This document shows, in pieces, positions 1-11,223 of a stretch of DNA of 64,000 nucleotides. The DNA lies in NCBI GenBank assembly GCA_037957365.1, contig JARHVA010000001.1, positions 13,287,001-13,351,000 of the forward strand, in the 5' to 3' direction. The notes under the pieces were generated by a model, which searched no databases, was not told the DNA's origin, and saw only the letters and a list, made by a program, of their open reading frames with translations. Origin of the DNA: Torreya grandis (taxonomy: Eukaryota > Streptophyta > Pinopsida > Cupressales > Taxaceae). Every line of letters begins with the position of its first letter. Positions within the stretch are counted from its first letter, which is position 1. A program made the translations under genes and the position numbers.

Positions 1-779
1 CTTTAATGTGGATTAGAGAGTTAGTACACTCAATTATGAATTAAAGGGAACTAATGCGACATTGTGGGTAGTTCATAGGAAATCTCAGTTACTATGAGAT
101 GAGGTGTGAGAATTAATGTGGGCACATTTTCATATACCAACCACTATTAGAGCATATTGGCCATTATTTCAAGAAAGACAATGTTCAAAGTTGCATATAC
201 ACAAGTGCATAGACATATACACTTTGGTACTGCTTATAACTACTTGGTATATGTATCAAGATCATATGAGAGAAACTAAGCATTGGGAACAGGTTCAATA
301 ATACTTTATCCAAACATTTGTTTTTAAAGATAAAAATCTTGTAATACATAGTGATTTATATAAATTGAAAATATTTATATTTCATGGGCAAGAATAATAC
401 CTAAGTACTGCGACAGATTCATCATCACAACAAAAATCAGCTCATGATTTAAATAAAACTATAATAATTATAAGCTAGTAAAAAGAAAGAACATTTTTTT
501 AGCCAACCTTGTAATAGGATTACAAATGAGTTGACAGGGTCTAGTAATAGTTGTGAGGATTTGAACTTGAATGTATTTCTCAAATCAAAATGAGACACTG
601 AACCATCAAAAGCTTAAATCATAAAACAAAATGAGGATGAAAAGCTATGAAATTTCAATATTCTATAACATGAAGGGAAAACAACTATACAAGAATCCAT
701 TTCTAGTATATCTAAAAGGATATATCAGGAACCACAAAAAAAGTTGTTAAAAATATTGGGATAAAGCTTATGTCAAAGC
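1..779. other. No gene recognised (left edge)
   Basis: AT-rich sequence with only short chance reading frames. It lies upstream of the Gypsy pol relic that starts near 780 and may be its decayed gag-protease region, but I could not recognise gag or protease motifs. Confidence 0.4.
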
Positions 780-1620
780 TTGTGATTTTGGGAGATTACT
801 GGACCTGTAATCAAATTTTAGAAGGGTTTTAGTGATTAAGGGATTATCATGATGTTTTCCCACTAAGTTTGTAAAAGTAAAAGGTGTAGATCCATAGTTA
901 GTGGAGATGCACATTGAACTCAGAGAGTGCACAAGACCTATCAAAAAGTTCCCATACATATTGAGTCCCAACATGAAGTTGAAGGTTGAGCTAGATTGCA
1001 TGCATGAAGCAAGTATCATTTATCTAGTTGAAAAGGTAGATTGGGTTAGTCCCATGGTTGTGTATCCTAATAAGTTAGGTGAGGTTAGGGTATGTAGGGA
1101 TTACTATGCATTGAATGATTCTTGCATCAATGATCCCTTTCCTATACCCTTCACCAATGAGGTTCTAGAATCAGTCACAAGTCATGAATTATATTCCATT
1201 ATGGACATAATCAGTGTATATCATCAAATTATCATCATAAAATAAGACCAGGCCAAAATAATATTCACAACTGAATGGGGTTCTTTTGAGTATAAGGTAA
1301 TGTCATTTGGTGTAAAGAATGCTCCAATTATATTTTCTATGGATGTGGTGATTACTTTTAAGGACTTTGTTCATGATTTTTTTGAGGTTATTTAGATGAT
1401 TGGGTTGTATTTTATTTGTTCAAAGACCACTTGTCCAAATTGTGGCCAATGTTAGAATGTTATATAGCCCTACAAATTGCATTAAATTTTAAAAAAATAA
1501 TTTTTTTCACACCATTTAGTGTTTTGTTGGGTCATGTAGTCTGTAATGATGAAATTTTGGTTGATCAAACCAAAATTTCAATCATAGTGGATATGGCACC
1601 TCCAAATATTTCTATGTAAG
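780..1620 (+). pseudogene. Gypsy reverse transcriptase fragment
   Basis: The 114-codon frame at 901-1245 matches the Gypsy RT fingers and palm: WVSPMVVYPNKLGEVRVCRD, then DPFPIPFTNEVLESV and SIMDIISVYHQI. The reading continues after a stop with TTEWGSFEYKVMSFGVKNAP (1262-1322) and a catalytic YLDD at 1389-1400, which is in a different frame from its flanks. The 1416-1619 frame carries the following region (ILLGHVVCNDEILVDQTKI). Upstream, 780-900 reads as the DVFP-type linker before RT. At least two frameshifts and several stops make it non-functional. Confidence 0.85.
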
Positions 1621-1749
1621 TATGAACATTTTTGGGTCAAATAAGGTATTACAAGAAATTCATCAAAGGTTACATAAATATCTCTACATCTTTGGAAAAT
1701 ATGTTGCCTAAGGATACATGATTTGAATATACCCATGATTTCCAATAAA

Positions 1750-2210
1750 CATTTGTTGAGCTAAATCAAATGTTGGTTACAACTCCCATATTGGTCTTTC
1801 CCAACTGGAGTAATCTATTTCATGTACATGTAGATGCTTTAGGTATTATGGTGGGATCCATGTTAGCCCAACGAAGAGATGGTGGATTGGACCATCCTAT
1901 CTATTTTTCAAGCATAAAATTATCAGTTGCAAATATACGATAGAATATGAAGCACTAAAAATGGTGTTTGCACTACATAAGTATAGACATTATCTTATGG
2001 AAACAATATTTGAGTTTTTTATTAATCATCAAGCCTTGCGATATTTGGTTAATAAATATATGTTGGGTGGAAGAAACTCTAGATGGTTAGTGTTATTTCA
2101 AGAATTATAGTTGAAGATCAATGTTAAATCTAGAAGATAAAACATGGGACTTGATGACTTGAGCAAGATATAAAATGAATAACCTGAAGAGTTGTAAGAT
2201 GAATCACCAG
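1750..2210 (+). pseudogene. Gypsy RNase H fragment
   Basis: The translation contains TTPILVFPNWSNLFHVHVDA followed by AQRRDGGLDHPIYFSS, the usual start of the Gypsy RNase H domain with its first catalytic Asp. The later part (about 1930-2110) is recognisable only by switching frames, through a KYL-like decoy of the 'tDH.aL.yL' segment. It is a decayed part of the surrounding pol relic. Confidence 0.7.
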
Positions 2211-2360
2211 ATGCATATCTCTTTAGAGTCTCTATGATTCTTGAGAACATGGAAGACATAGCCAATTTTATATAACAAGGAATATCTACTGCACCTATGT
2301 TGAGCGATACCAAAAACAAATGATTACATAATCCATTCCTTATTAATCATCGATGGATTC

Positions 2361-3500
2361 TTGTATAAGATGGGCAAAGATGAGGTGATGCATAGAGTGG
2401 ATTTAGAGCATGAACAACCTCAAATTATTGAGGAGGCACATCAAAAAATTGTAGATGGGTATTTCATGATGGAATTCATTGCAAAGAAGATACTAAAAAG
2501 TAATCTATGGTGGCCTACTATATTCCAATATGCACATCAGTTCATAAACACCATAATATTTTCTAAAGTATTGGAAAGCCTAATCAAAGAGATGAGATGC
2601 TTTTTAACCCAATGATAACATAACAACCTTTTAAATAATGGGGTATTAATTTTATGGGGCCTCTCAATCCTCTAATCAATTAAAATCATGCAAGGTTTAT
2701 CATCACTATGAAAGATTACTTTACAAAATAGGTTGAAGTTGTTGCAAAAACAAGTTGCAGTGCTAAGGATGCAACCAGGTTTTAGCATGAAAACATCGTT
2801 ACAAGGTTTGGGTGTCTAATTAAATTGGTTATTGATAAGGGAACACACTTCCTAAACAATACAGTCAAGACTCTCATAGAATAATCTATGATATTGTACC
2901 TTAATAGTACTGCCTATCATCCATAGATAAATGGACAAGTTGAAGCTTCAATAAAGTCTTGGGCAAGATGTTAATAAGATATGTAATGTACAATGGGATG
3001 ATTGAGAGGAAATAATTCCTATGATTATCTAAGCATACAAAATAAATTACAAGTGTATGATAGGATTTACCTCATTTCAATTGGTTTATGGACCTAAGGT
3101 AGTGATGTCCATGGAATATATAGTTCCTACTCAGTGCATTACTATGATAATGAGACTCGAAGATCAAGATTCTCTCCAAACACACTTAATGAATTTAATA
3201 AAAACGGAATAAAATAGGCAAAGAGATCAATTGATGCATGAATTTAACAAGCTAAGTTGAAAAGTGTGAAATGATCATAACCTACGATCTAAATAATTTT
3301 ATTCAGAATAAGTCGTCTTACTAATATGATAGCAGATTTAGAGTGTTTTTGGGAAAATTGTATATTATATGTAAGGGAACTTATATCATTCATGATGTTA
3401 TACAATAGGGAACAATTATTTTAAAATATCTTCAGGTAACTTTTCTACTAGGGCATGTAAATGGATGTAGACTTAAGCCTTACTATCAATAATCTCTATC
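2361..3500 (+). pseudogene. Gypsy integrase fragment
   Basis: The 84-codon frame at 2361-2615 reads EAHQKIVDGYFMMEFIAKKI and WWPTIFQYAHQFI, the zinc-binding linker of Gypsy integrase. The core follows in broken frames: DYFTK (about 2710), RFGCLIKLVIDKGTHF (about 2810) and AYHP.INGQVEAS (about 2915), which place all three DDE acidic residues. The C-terminus (3060-3490) reads TSFQLVYGPKVVMSMEYIVP and ends LGHVNGCRLKPYYQ. Stops throughout; not functional. Confidence 0.8.
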
Positions 3501-3510
3501 ATTTATCATA

Positions 3511-3530
3511 GAAAATGAGAGAGGGTGTTG
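3511..3530 (+). other. Possible polypurine tract and 3' LTR start
   Basis: The purine-rich run GAAAATGAGAGAGGG (3511-3525) lies directly after the integrase C-terminus and is followed by TGTTG at 3526, as expected for PPT plus LTR. No matching 5' LTR is in the window, so the LTR length and its other end are unknown. Confidence 0.4.
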
Positions 3531-5120
3531 AATAGCACCATGTAATTTAAGTTTTTTTAATTCATGTTTTGTTTTATTTTGGTTTTAGGTTTGTGTGTAT
3601 TTGTATAGTGTAATATTTGTATCACAGGACATTGGAATAGATTTTGATAGATCAAAGTTGTAGTATGTGATAGGTGAATAAAGATAGCATGAAGAAAAAA
3701 CAATTATCAACAATTACACATGGATATAATTAAGTTTGGAAATGAGGCACTAACAACCAAGGTATGGAAAAAGGGAAATCAACAGTCATTTAAAACTATT
3801 AATGATGATACAATCAAAATATTACATCCTTACCTAAGTAGATCAAATGTCATAATGAAGGGATGTATAATAAAGGAAAAGGGATAGGTGAATAGACGAT
3901 GCATCACATCAAAAACTACCATCAAGTAAATAAAGGGATTGAGAAAAAGAATTTTAAATGTCTAATCAACAGTAACTGGTTGACATTAAATTTTCAAGTG
4001 AAATCATACATAACGAGCTCAACACATTCAAAGTAGTTTGACAAATGGATTTGTGTATAAAAAGATATCTAACAAGGAGTGAAAATAATAGAGACATTTA
4101 CACACTATTACAAATAAGATAGCTCTACAACATACGTTTAATTCAATCAATTAGGCACATATTTCTCATCAACATTGATACACCTGAAGAAATTGTTCAC
4201 TCTTGTCTACAACAACAAGCATGAATCATTCATAACTATTAATCTCGATCACAAATGCATAGAAGGAAGAAATGGGAATTCATCTAGCATTTTAACAAAC
4301 AAAATACCATGATATGGACCCTTTTTAATTTATTGACGTTGTAAAATCTAATCTCTTCAGCCTAGATCAAATGAAAGCAACACAAGTAAGAGCCTTGATG
4401 CTTTAACACCTTATACAAAGCTCTGATGTAGAGTGACTCATCAACCTACCTACCTTGGATAGTTAGATGAGGTGATTCTCATGCTGATCAATAGATATAA
4501 TAAAGGCTCAATTCACCTTTCATAGGATGTTACTATCTTCATTAATTATAATACCATAACGAGGATAACATGACTTCTAGATAGGGGTAAATCTCTTATG
4601 CCTTATAAAACTAAGTATACACCCATTCACTCAAATACAAAGGATAAATATAATAGGTCAGGTTGAGGGATCCCTATTTACACAATGGAAGATAATTCAA
4701 TGCATATTATTTCTAAGTGCATTACCAAATGCATTTTGTAGACCACCAAAAGAGACAAATAAGAAACCAAAGGCATCATTAACATTATGTATCGAATGTT
4801 ACAAATGCATGAGGATTTTAATTAGCCTAAGTTTTTAGCTTCATAACTCATTAAAAAAATTAAAAAGGTCCTCATTATAATATCACAAGTGTTCCAATAT
4901 CAATTTTTGGTCTTGCTCCTATGTTTTATACATTGGAAATCACCAAAGGGCATAGTGAATCTAGTGAAGAATTTTGGTCAACGACTGGATTTTCCAACAT
5001 CACTTGGACCAAAACAAGGTATTACTATGCTAAATTGGAAAAAATTAATGTATAGTGGATTGAGATCCAAGCCTTGATCATCTTCCACCCCAGAGCACCC
5101 ACGGATGTTCTACAATATCT
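3531..5120. other. No gene recognised; possibly LTR
   Basis: No protein similarity recognised in any frame. The first part may be the 3' LTR of the preceding Gypsy relic. The last few hundred bases lead into the degenerate coding region with the 446-bp tandem duplication. Confidence 0.35.
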
Positions 5121-6010
5121 AGGGAAACATGTATCGGTCACAAAGCTGCATAAGTGGATTTAGATCAAAGTTCATGAATTTCCCAAAATAACATCAACTC
5201 TATTTCCCTTTTTCATCACTATATTACATGTCAAAGCAAAATTTATGTGACATAAAGCCCTAGTTTCTAGGTTAATACAACCTCTATAATATATACCTCT
5301 AGGCATGCAACAACCTTTGTCTACACAAGCACAACCTCAAGCACATGTATTGCCCCAGATAAAAACTACATCACAAGATGATAAGGGAAAGCAGAAAGCA
5401 CCAACATGAAGAACTTCACCACCACCAACAAAGAAGGAGACACACAATACCAACTCTTGGTTGGATAACAAACCTATTTAAAAAATCACTACAGAGTGTG
5501 ACCTTACTGAATTAAGCATAAATGAATTATAAGTTCTATAATTAATGCTTGTAGACATAAATTTATAGGGAAACATACATCGGTCACAAATCTCAATAAG
5601 TGGATTCAGATCAAGGTTCATGAATTTCCCAAAGTAACATCAACTCCATTGCCCTTTTTCATCACTATGTTGGATGCCAAGGCATAATTTATGTGACATA
5701 AATCCCTAGTTTCTAGGTCAGTACAACCTATGTGATATATACCTATAGGTGTGCAACAACCTTTATCTACACAAACACAAGCTCAATCACATGAACCGCC
5801 CCAGATAAAAACAACTACATCACAAGTTGATAAGGGCAAGTGGAAAGCACCAACATGAATAACTTCACCACCACCACCAAAGAAGAGGATACACAATACT
5901 AACTCTTGGTTGGATAACAAACATGTTCTAAAAATCACTACAAAGTGTGACCTTGCCGAGTTAAGCATAAAGGAATGATAAGTTCTATAGTTAATGTTCA
6001 CAGACATAAG
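5121..6010 (+). repeat. Tandem duplication, period 446 bp
   Basis: Two adjacent copies: 5121-5566 and 5567-about 6010. Both begin AGGGAAACAT and contain the segments TCGGTCACAAA, TTCATGAATTTCCCAAA and CTCTTGGTTGGATAACAAAC at the same spacing. Both read as a degenerate coding module on the plus strand (KVHEFPKITST, ...NTNSWLDNK, then CDL.ELSI). The copies differ at many positions and each has stops, so the duplication is old. Confidence 0.85.
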
Positions 6011-6017
6011 CAACGAG

Positions 6018-7074
6018 GTTTATGAATAAGAAAAAAAATAATTATTCTTTTGGAAGGTAGTATGCACCTACTAAGTGTAGAATCAGGTGAGGCCAAACTT
6101 GTGGGTTGATATTACCTAACCTTCTCCTTCAATCATATTAGACACTATTAAGAAAGAAGTATTGTGCCAACACTTTCAAGCATAAATTTTTCAGATAGAT
6201 CTAGCTACAAGATATTTTATTGTGTAGAAAACAAACTTTCCATTACAATAAAGTCCACCACTAGCCCTAGTGTGTAGGCCAAGGACCCATTCTACACATA
6301 GAGTCTCTCCAATAATAAATGACTGGATGGTTTCCTTTATAGATTCATTGAATGAGGTCAAAACACAATGAGCCTAGGGATCTCAACAACAAACTCAAGA
6401 GATGGCCCAGGCTGCAAAGAGATCAAAGAATACTTTCACTCCCCTCCTTCTAGGAAGAAGGTTATCGTACGTAGAGGTACAATTGTTGAGTCATCATCTT
6501 ATGATTATTCACAATCAGTCACAATTCTTGATTTACCAACTCCTATGGAGGAACCCAAATAAACCAAATCACTATAGCCTAAGTAGACAGTCGAGAAAAT
6601 GAATGTCAAAATATAAGAACAAGTTGTTAAGGATCAAGATGAGAAAGCAAAGGTGTATAAGGTGGTTGAGAAGAAGGCTCAAAATTCAGAGAAGAAGAAG
6701 AAGAATAAGGGAAAGGCAAAGTGCATGGATATTGAGGAGGAATAACAACAAAAGTAATAGGCAGAAGAGGAGGAGCACATGAAAAAAGATGAAGAAACTA
6801 AGGCAAAGAATAAAAGGGAAAAAGTAGTGGAGACAAAGAAGAAATAATAAAAATAAATAATGAGGAAGCAAAAATAAAAAGAGAATCAAGAAGTGCAGGT
6901 AGTGAAACATAATAAATATAAATCACATGCAATTGCAAAGACTCAAGAGGAGTAAAAGGCTAAAGAAGCATTGCGCACCTAGGAAGAGCAAATCAAGAGA
7001 CAGGCTAACGAATAGGTTAAGGTAGAAGCTAAAGAAGATGATAAATCTAAGGCTGAAGTAGAAGCTAAGGTAGA
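6018..7074 (+). pseudogene. Degenerate Lys/Glu-rich coding region, 5' part
   Basis: I do not recognise the family. The plus-strand reading continues from the duplicated module into SPPSRKKVIVRRGTIVESSS (6446-6505 region) and then a long charged stretch rich in K, E, A and Q (about 6590-7074), with repeats of the type VEAKEDDKSKAE. Many stops interrupt it. The stretch stops abruptly at 7074, where the Copia element is inserted, and resumes at 11219. It could be a gag-like or accessory frame of an old retroelement; this is inference from charge and setting only. Confidence 0.5.
7070..7074. repeat. Target-site duplication GTAGA, left copy
   Basis: GTAGA at 7070-7074 directly precedes the TG start of the Copia element; the same five bases follow its CA end at 11219-11223. 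Confidence 0.85.
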
Positions 7075-8051
7075 TGACAGGTACCTAGAACAACAAACAT
7101 GCTCTGATACCAATTGATGGGGAATCCAAGAACAAACACACTTGTTCTAATCCCACTTATTAGGATCTTGCTCCTCAGAAAGAGCACAATATGATTACCA
7201 AACTTAAGCAATTAAATATGCGGAAATAATTAGAAGCACAAGTAACTAGAATTCACCAATAGCACAGAATATGAGAGACAATATACAATTTTATATTAAT
7301 ACTTGTACAAAAAAAAATACAATAAAGAGCCGCCACACTCTTCCACCTTATAGAGGCTTCCCACATCTCAAGTGTACAGTAATTCTTCTTCAAAACACTC
7401 TCCTACCAAAAACGGTCCCAACACACAACTCACAAATAGAATTGGTGTTCACCTCTCCAACCAGTCAGTAATAACCCTGCTAGTACACCAAGCACTCTAT
7501 ATTACTTCAAGTTGATCTCCCATGAACCTGCAACCTGCAATTCAACTGACCATACTCACCATGTAGATCTCCTATGAGCTTGCAACAACCTGCAACTCAA
7601 TGATCTTACAATGGAAGGAACTTCCTTTCCTTCCTTATCAGCTCATTAGTGGAACTAGGAGAAACACACACTTAGTTCTCTTCACTAGCACACTTTACAA
7701 TACATGCCAATGGGTCTATAAATAGATCCCAGACTTAAACAATAACTTAGACTCTTAATTTAGACAATTATTTACGCAGCTCAAGACTCTAACTGGCCTT
7801 TACATGCAAACACTTCGTTCACTTAACTAACTGTCTGTGCAATGAACAGTTCTGGAACACACAGGCGACCGATGCCGGTCCCTGCTTGCCTGGTTCTACC
7901 GACGTCGATCGACTTCCTACTGTCGTCGGCTACCTTCTGCACGGGTCATGACCGACGTCGGTCATGCTGCCAACGCCGGTGCTTCTGGTTCTTTAGCAAC
8001 CATCTATTTCCATATGTAAAGAGTTGAAGCTTTTAGCTCCACAAGCTAACA
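7075..8051 (-). repeat. 3' LTR of the 7075-11218 Copia element
   Basis: 977 bp, starting TGACAGGTACC and ending CTAACA on the plus strand. It matches 10242-11218 along its whole length with scattered substitutions. It contains TCTATAAATAGATC (7715-7728), a near-palindromic TATA-like site, and a GC-richer patch (7860-7990) with repeated accgaYgtcggt motifs, including the palindrome GACCGACGTCGGTC. Confidence 0.92.
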
Positions 8052-8062
8052 ATCTCTCACTT
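8052..8062 (-). other. Polypurine tract of the Copia element
   Basis: On the minus strand AAGTGAGAGAT lies immediately before the TGTTAG start of the 3' LTR. This is the normal position for priming second-strand synthesis and confirms the orientation. Confidence 0.75.
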
Positions 8063-9300
8063 GGAGAAAAATAGTTGCAACTTATACCTGTACCTGTACT
8101 CTGTCTAGTTTGTTTCCTTGGCTCTATATCCCTCTTCAAGATCACTCTTGAAGACCAACCACTACAAAACCTATAGTGCAAAACCTGTCATCCAAATCAC
8201 TTGCCACATCTACATCTACAAACCATGTAGAAAATAACTTGAACCTGCATAGCATGTGCACCTGCTACTGGTCCCTCTAAGAATCCACTGAACTGCCCTC
8301 CAATGCTTCTCTCTCGGATTAGCTCCAAACTTGTGATAGCTCCTACTGCTTGGAAAAACTCAGGTCTAGTACATACCATGCACTTAACCTCATTATGTGA
8401 ATCAAGACACTGTTCTATGAACTGTCCAACCATCGGCATGCTAATCGGTCTCACACAATCATCCTGAAACAAAGTCAACATATGACCTTCCATGTCCCTA
8501 GAACACACTCATGCCAAAGAACCTTGCTGCTCCTAGATTCTCTATGACATCCCTCTAAACTAGCTTTACCTTTAGTTCAGCAATACCTGTATATGTAACC
8601 CTGCAACAAGCACATCATACAGTAATTGGATAATGTAGCTAATGTTATCCAACCTGGTAAAGAGAAACACAATGACCAAACCTCCATTACCCTGCAGCTT
8701 ATACAAGACCATATACCCTGATCTTTCGTCTCACGTATCCATTTTCGCTCTTCTTCATCCTGAACATCCATTCGTATCTCAGTGCTTACTTCCAGCTGGC
8801 AACTTCACCCAAAACTCTTGTTTAGTTCTTCTCTAAGGAATTACATCCTCCATCCATGCCAAGCTCCCACTATTTCCTGGATCTACCTATTCTGCTTCTT
8901 TAACAACTTCCTGTTCTTTACCATAAGTGAGCAACAAGTAGTGTAAAGAAGGGAAATGACGAATTTGAGGCTTACATACCCTTTAAGTCCTCCATATGGG
9001 TGCTTAAGACTCTTTGACAGCTTGTTGTCCACCCAAAATTCATCTCAGTGACCGATGCCGGTCACATTTCATTCTGCACCCGACTGATGTTGGTTCCCTA
9101 CGACTGCCCCATCACCGACGTTGGCTTCCACCTTACCGACGCTAATGTTTATCTGCCCTGAGTCACCGATGTCAGTCTGCACATAGCCGATGTCGGTCCC
9201 TGTCTGGATGTCGACGCCAATTTTCCTGTCAATGTCGGTCTTTGTGTTTTGCTTGTGAAAATTGACTTCTTCCCGTGAGCTCCTTTTGAATCAAACCCTT
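8063..9300 (-). other. Copia interior without recognisable pol domain
   Basis: Both strands were read and only chance frames were seen. The normal place of integrase, RT and RNase H is here replaced by unassignable sequence, with a second patch of ccgaYgtYggt motifs at about 9050-9240 like the one in the LTR. Confidence 0.5.
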
Positions 9301-10160
9301 GTCCAAATCACCTTTGCTCTACTCAAAATTCTTCTGCCTCTCGTGCTGAACTCTATCTGTCACTTTCTCTTTGAAAACTAAGGCTTTTTTGTTCTTGTCA
9401 CTAACATCAGATCTCTCAAGAAGCATCTCTTTCTTCTTCTGCATACAGAAATCTCGATCTATACCCTTTGACTCAAGAACATGCATCTCCTTCTTATTCA
9501 TGTGACCAAGCCTATTAAGCTACATCTTTGAATCTACAGCTGAAGTAGATAACCCAAAAAGAGAAACAGTAATACAAGTAGATAGATAAAGAGTACCTAC
9601 TTTCTTACCTCTTGTTACAATAAGTGCACCCTTGGTAACCTTCCAAGAGTCCGTTGTGAGAGTTACTGTGCAACCCTCATCACCCATACTTCTTACAAAA
9701 ATCAAATTCCACTTCAGAACTGGGACATGCATGACCTCTTTTAACACCCATGTGTTGTCCATCTACAATTTCAGCTTCACTTTCCCTTTGCCAACCATCT
9801 GACAAGGCTTACCATCCCCTACACAAATTTTTCCAAAGTCTCTTTGGACATACTCATGAAAAAATTTCTTAATTGGGGATGCATGAAAAGAGGCACCAAA
9901 ATCTGAAACCCAAGATTCTACTTTATCTAAAGAACATACCAGAGCACCCTATGCAATCAAATTTATAAAACCTGCTTCTTCTTCATGTCCTTCATGCTGA
10001 TCTGCTACCAACAAACAATCTTTCTTTTCTTGCTCTTTCTTTCCATATCTCCAGCAAGTTATTCTGCCATACCTAAACTTGGACCTTCTGCTATTAAACT
10101 TCTCCATTTGTAGTCTATTGTCTTCTGCCATTGCTCTACTCTCACTCAAACAGAAACCCC
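9300..10160 (-). pseudogene. Copia gag / protease / pre-integrase remnant
   Basis: Three minus-strand pieces in correct order. 10149-9949 ends the gag with a damaged zinc knuckle, CWRYGKKEQEKKDC: the second Cys is Tyr and the His is Gln. About 9940-9765 is protease with WVSDFGASFHASP, where the catalytic D-S/T-G is D-F-G. 9762-9520 reads VMHVPVLKWNLIFVRSMGDE and GWKVTKGA-like sequence, followed after a break by MNKKEMHVLESKGI (9501 downward), the pre-integrase segment. Stops separate the pieces. Confidence 0.8.
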
Positions 10161-10227
10161 TGTGAGTAACCTGTAATCAACACACACTAACCAGATCTGA
10201 AACAACATGTTAGTATCCCAACCAAAA

Positions 10228-10239
10228 GCTCTGATACCA
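10228..10239 (-). other. Primer-binding site of the Copia element
   Basis: Minus-strand TGGTATCAGAGC, complementary to the 3' end of plant initiator tRNA-Met, two bases from the LTR end TGTCA. A second TGGTATCAGAGC sits inside the LTR 3' end (near 10268-10279). Confidence 0.9.
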
Positions 10240-10241
10240 CT

Positions 10242-11218
10242 TGACAGATACTTAAAACAACAAACATGCTCTGATACCAATTGATGGGAAATCTAAGAAC
10301 AAACACACTTGTTCTGATCCCACTTGTTAAGATCTTGCTCCTCAGAAAGAGCACAATATGATTACCAAACTTAAGCAATTAAATATGCAAAAATAACCAG
10401 AAGCACAAGTAACTAGAATTCACCAATAGCACAAAATATGCGAGACAATATACAATCTTATATTAATACTTGTACAGAAAAGAATACAATAAAGAGCCGC
10501 CACACTCTTCCACCTTACAGAGGTTTTTTACACTTCAAGTGTACAGTAATTCTTCTTCAAAACACTCTCTTACTAAAAATGGTCCCAACACACAACTCAC
10601 AAATAGAATTGGTGTTCACCTCTCCAACCAATCAGTAATAACCCTGCTAGTACACCAAGCACTCTATAATACTTCAAGTTGATCTCCCATGAACCTGCAA
10701 CCTATAATTCAACTGACCATACTCACCATGTAGATCTCCTATGAGCTTGCAACAACCTGCAACTCAATGATCTTACAATAGAAGAAACTTCCTTGCCTTC
10801 CTTATCAGCTCATTAGTGGAACTAGGAGAAACACACACTTAGTTCTCTTCACTAGCACACTTTACAATACATGCCAATGGGTCTATAAATAGATCCCAAA
10901 CTTAAACAATAACTTAGACTCTTAATTTAAATAATTATCCACGCAGCTCAAGACTCTAACTGGCCTTTACATGCAAACACTTCGTTCACTTAACTAACTG
11001 TCTATGCAACGAACAGTTTTGGAACACACAGGCGACCGATGCCAGTCCCTGCTTGCCTGGTTTTGCTAACATCAGCCGACTTCTTGCCGTCACTGGTTGC
11101 TTTCTACACTGTTCATGACCGACGTCGGTCATGTTGCTGATGCCAGTGCTTCTGGTTCTTTAGCAACCATTTGTTTCCATCTGCAAAGAGTTGAAGCTTT
11201 TAGCTCCACAACCTAACA
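10242..11218 (-). repeat. 5' LTR of the 7075-11218 Copia element
   Basis: 977-bp copy matching 7075-8051. It begins TGACAGATAC and ends CCTAACA on the plus strand, followed by GTAGA at 11219-11223. The palindrome GACCGACGTCGGTC is conserved near 11118. Confidence 0.92.
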
Positions 11219-11223
11219 GTAGA

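Larger units (their letters stand above)
780..3525 (+). mobile_element. Decayed Ty3/Gypsy pol relic
   Basis: Reading through several frameshifts and stops, the plus strand gives Gypsy polymerase domains in the standard order: RT (about 780-1620), RNase H (about 1750-2200), integrase zinc-binding region (2361-2600) and integrase core plus C-terminus (about 2640-3490). No reading frame is intact, so this is a dead copy. A purine-rich tract ends at 3525 and is followed by TGTTG, a plausible start of the 3' LTR. The 5' LTR, gag and protease were not recognised, and the element may be truncated by the window edge. Confidence 0.85.
7075..11218 (-). mobile_element. Non-autonomous Ty1/Copia element, complete ends
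   Basis: A 4144-bp insertion with 977-bp LTRs at both ends, flanked by GTAGA. A primer-binding site is next to the right LTR and a polypurine tract next to the left LTR, so it runs on the minus strand. The 2190-bp interior holds only traces of gag, protease and the pre-integrase region (about 9300-10160). I found no RT, RNase H or integrase core, so it would depend on a relative for mobility. It lies inside the Lys/Glu-rich degenerate coding region, whose sequence continues on both sides. Confidence 0.9.

Noticed and set aside
6686..6910. 74-codon Leu/Phe-rich minus-strand frame that looks like a membrane protein
   Set aside because: It is the antisense of the Lys/Glu-rich (AAG/GAG) plus-strand stretch; the hydrophobicity is a mirror of that codon bias.
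8197..8508. 103-codon minus-strand frame in the Copia interior
   Set aside because: No similarity to Copia pol or any family I know, and no support from neighbouring frames.
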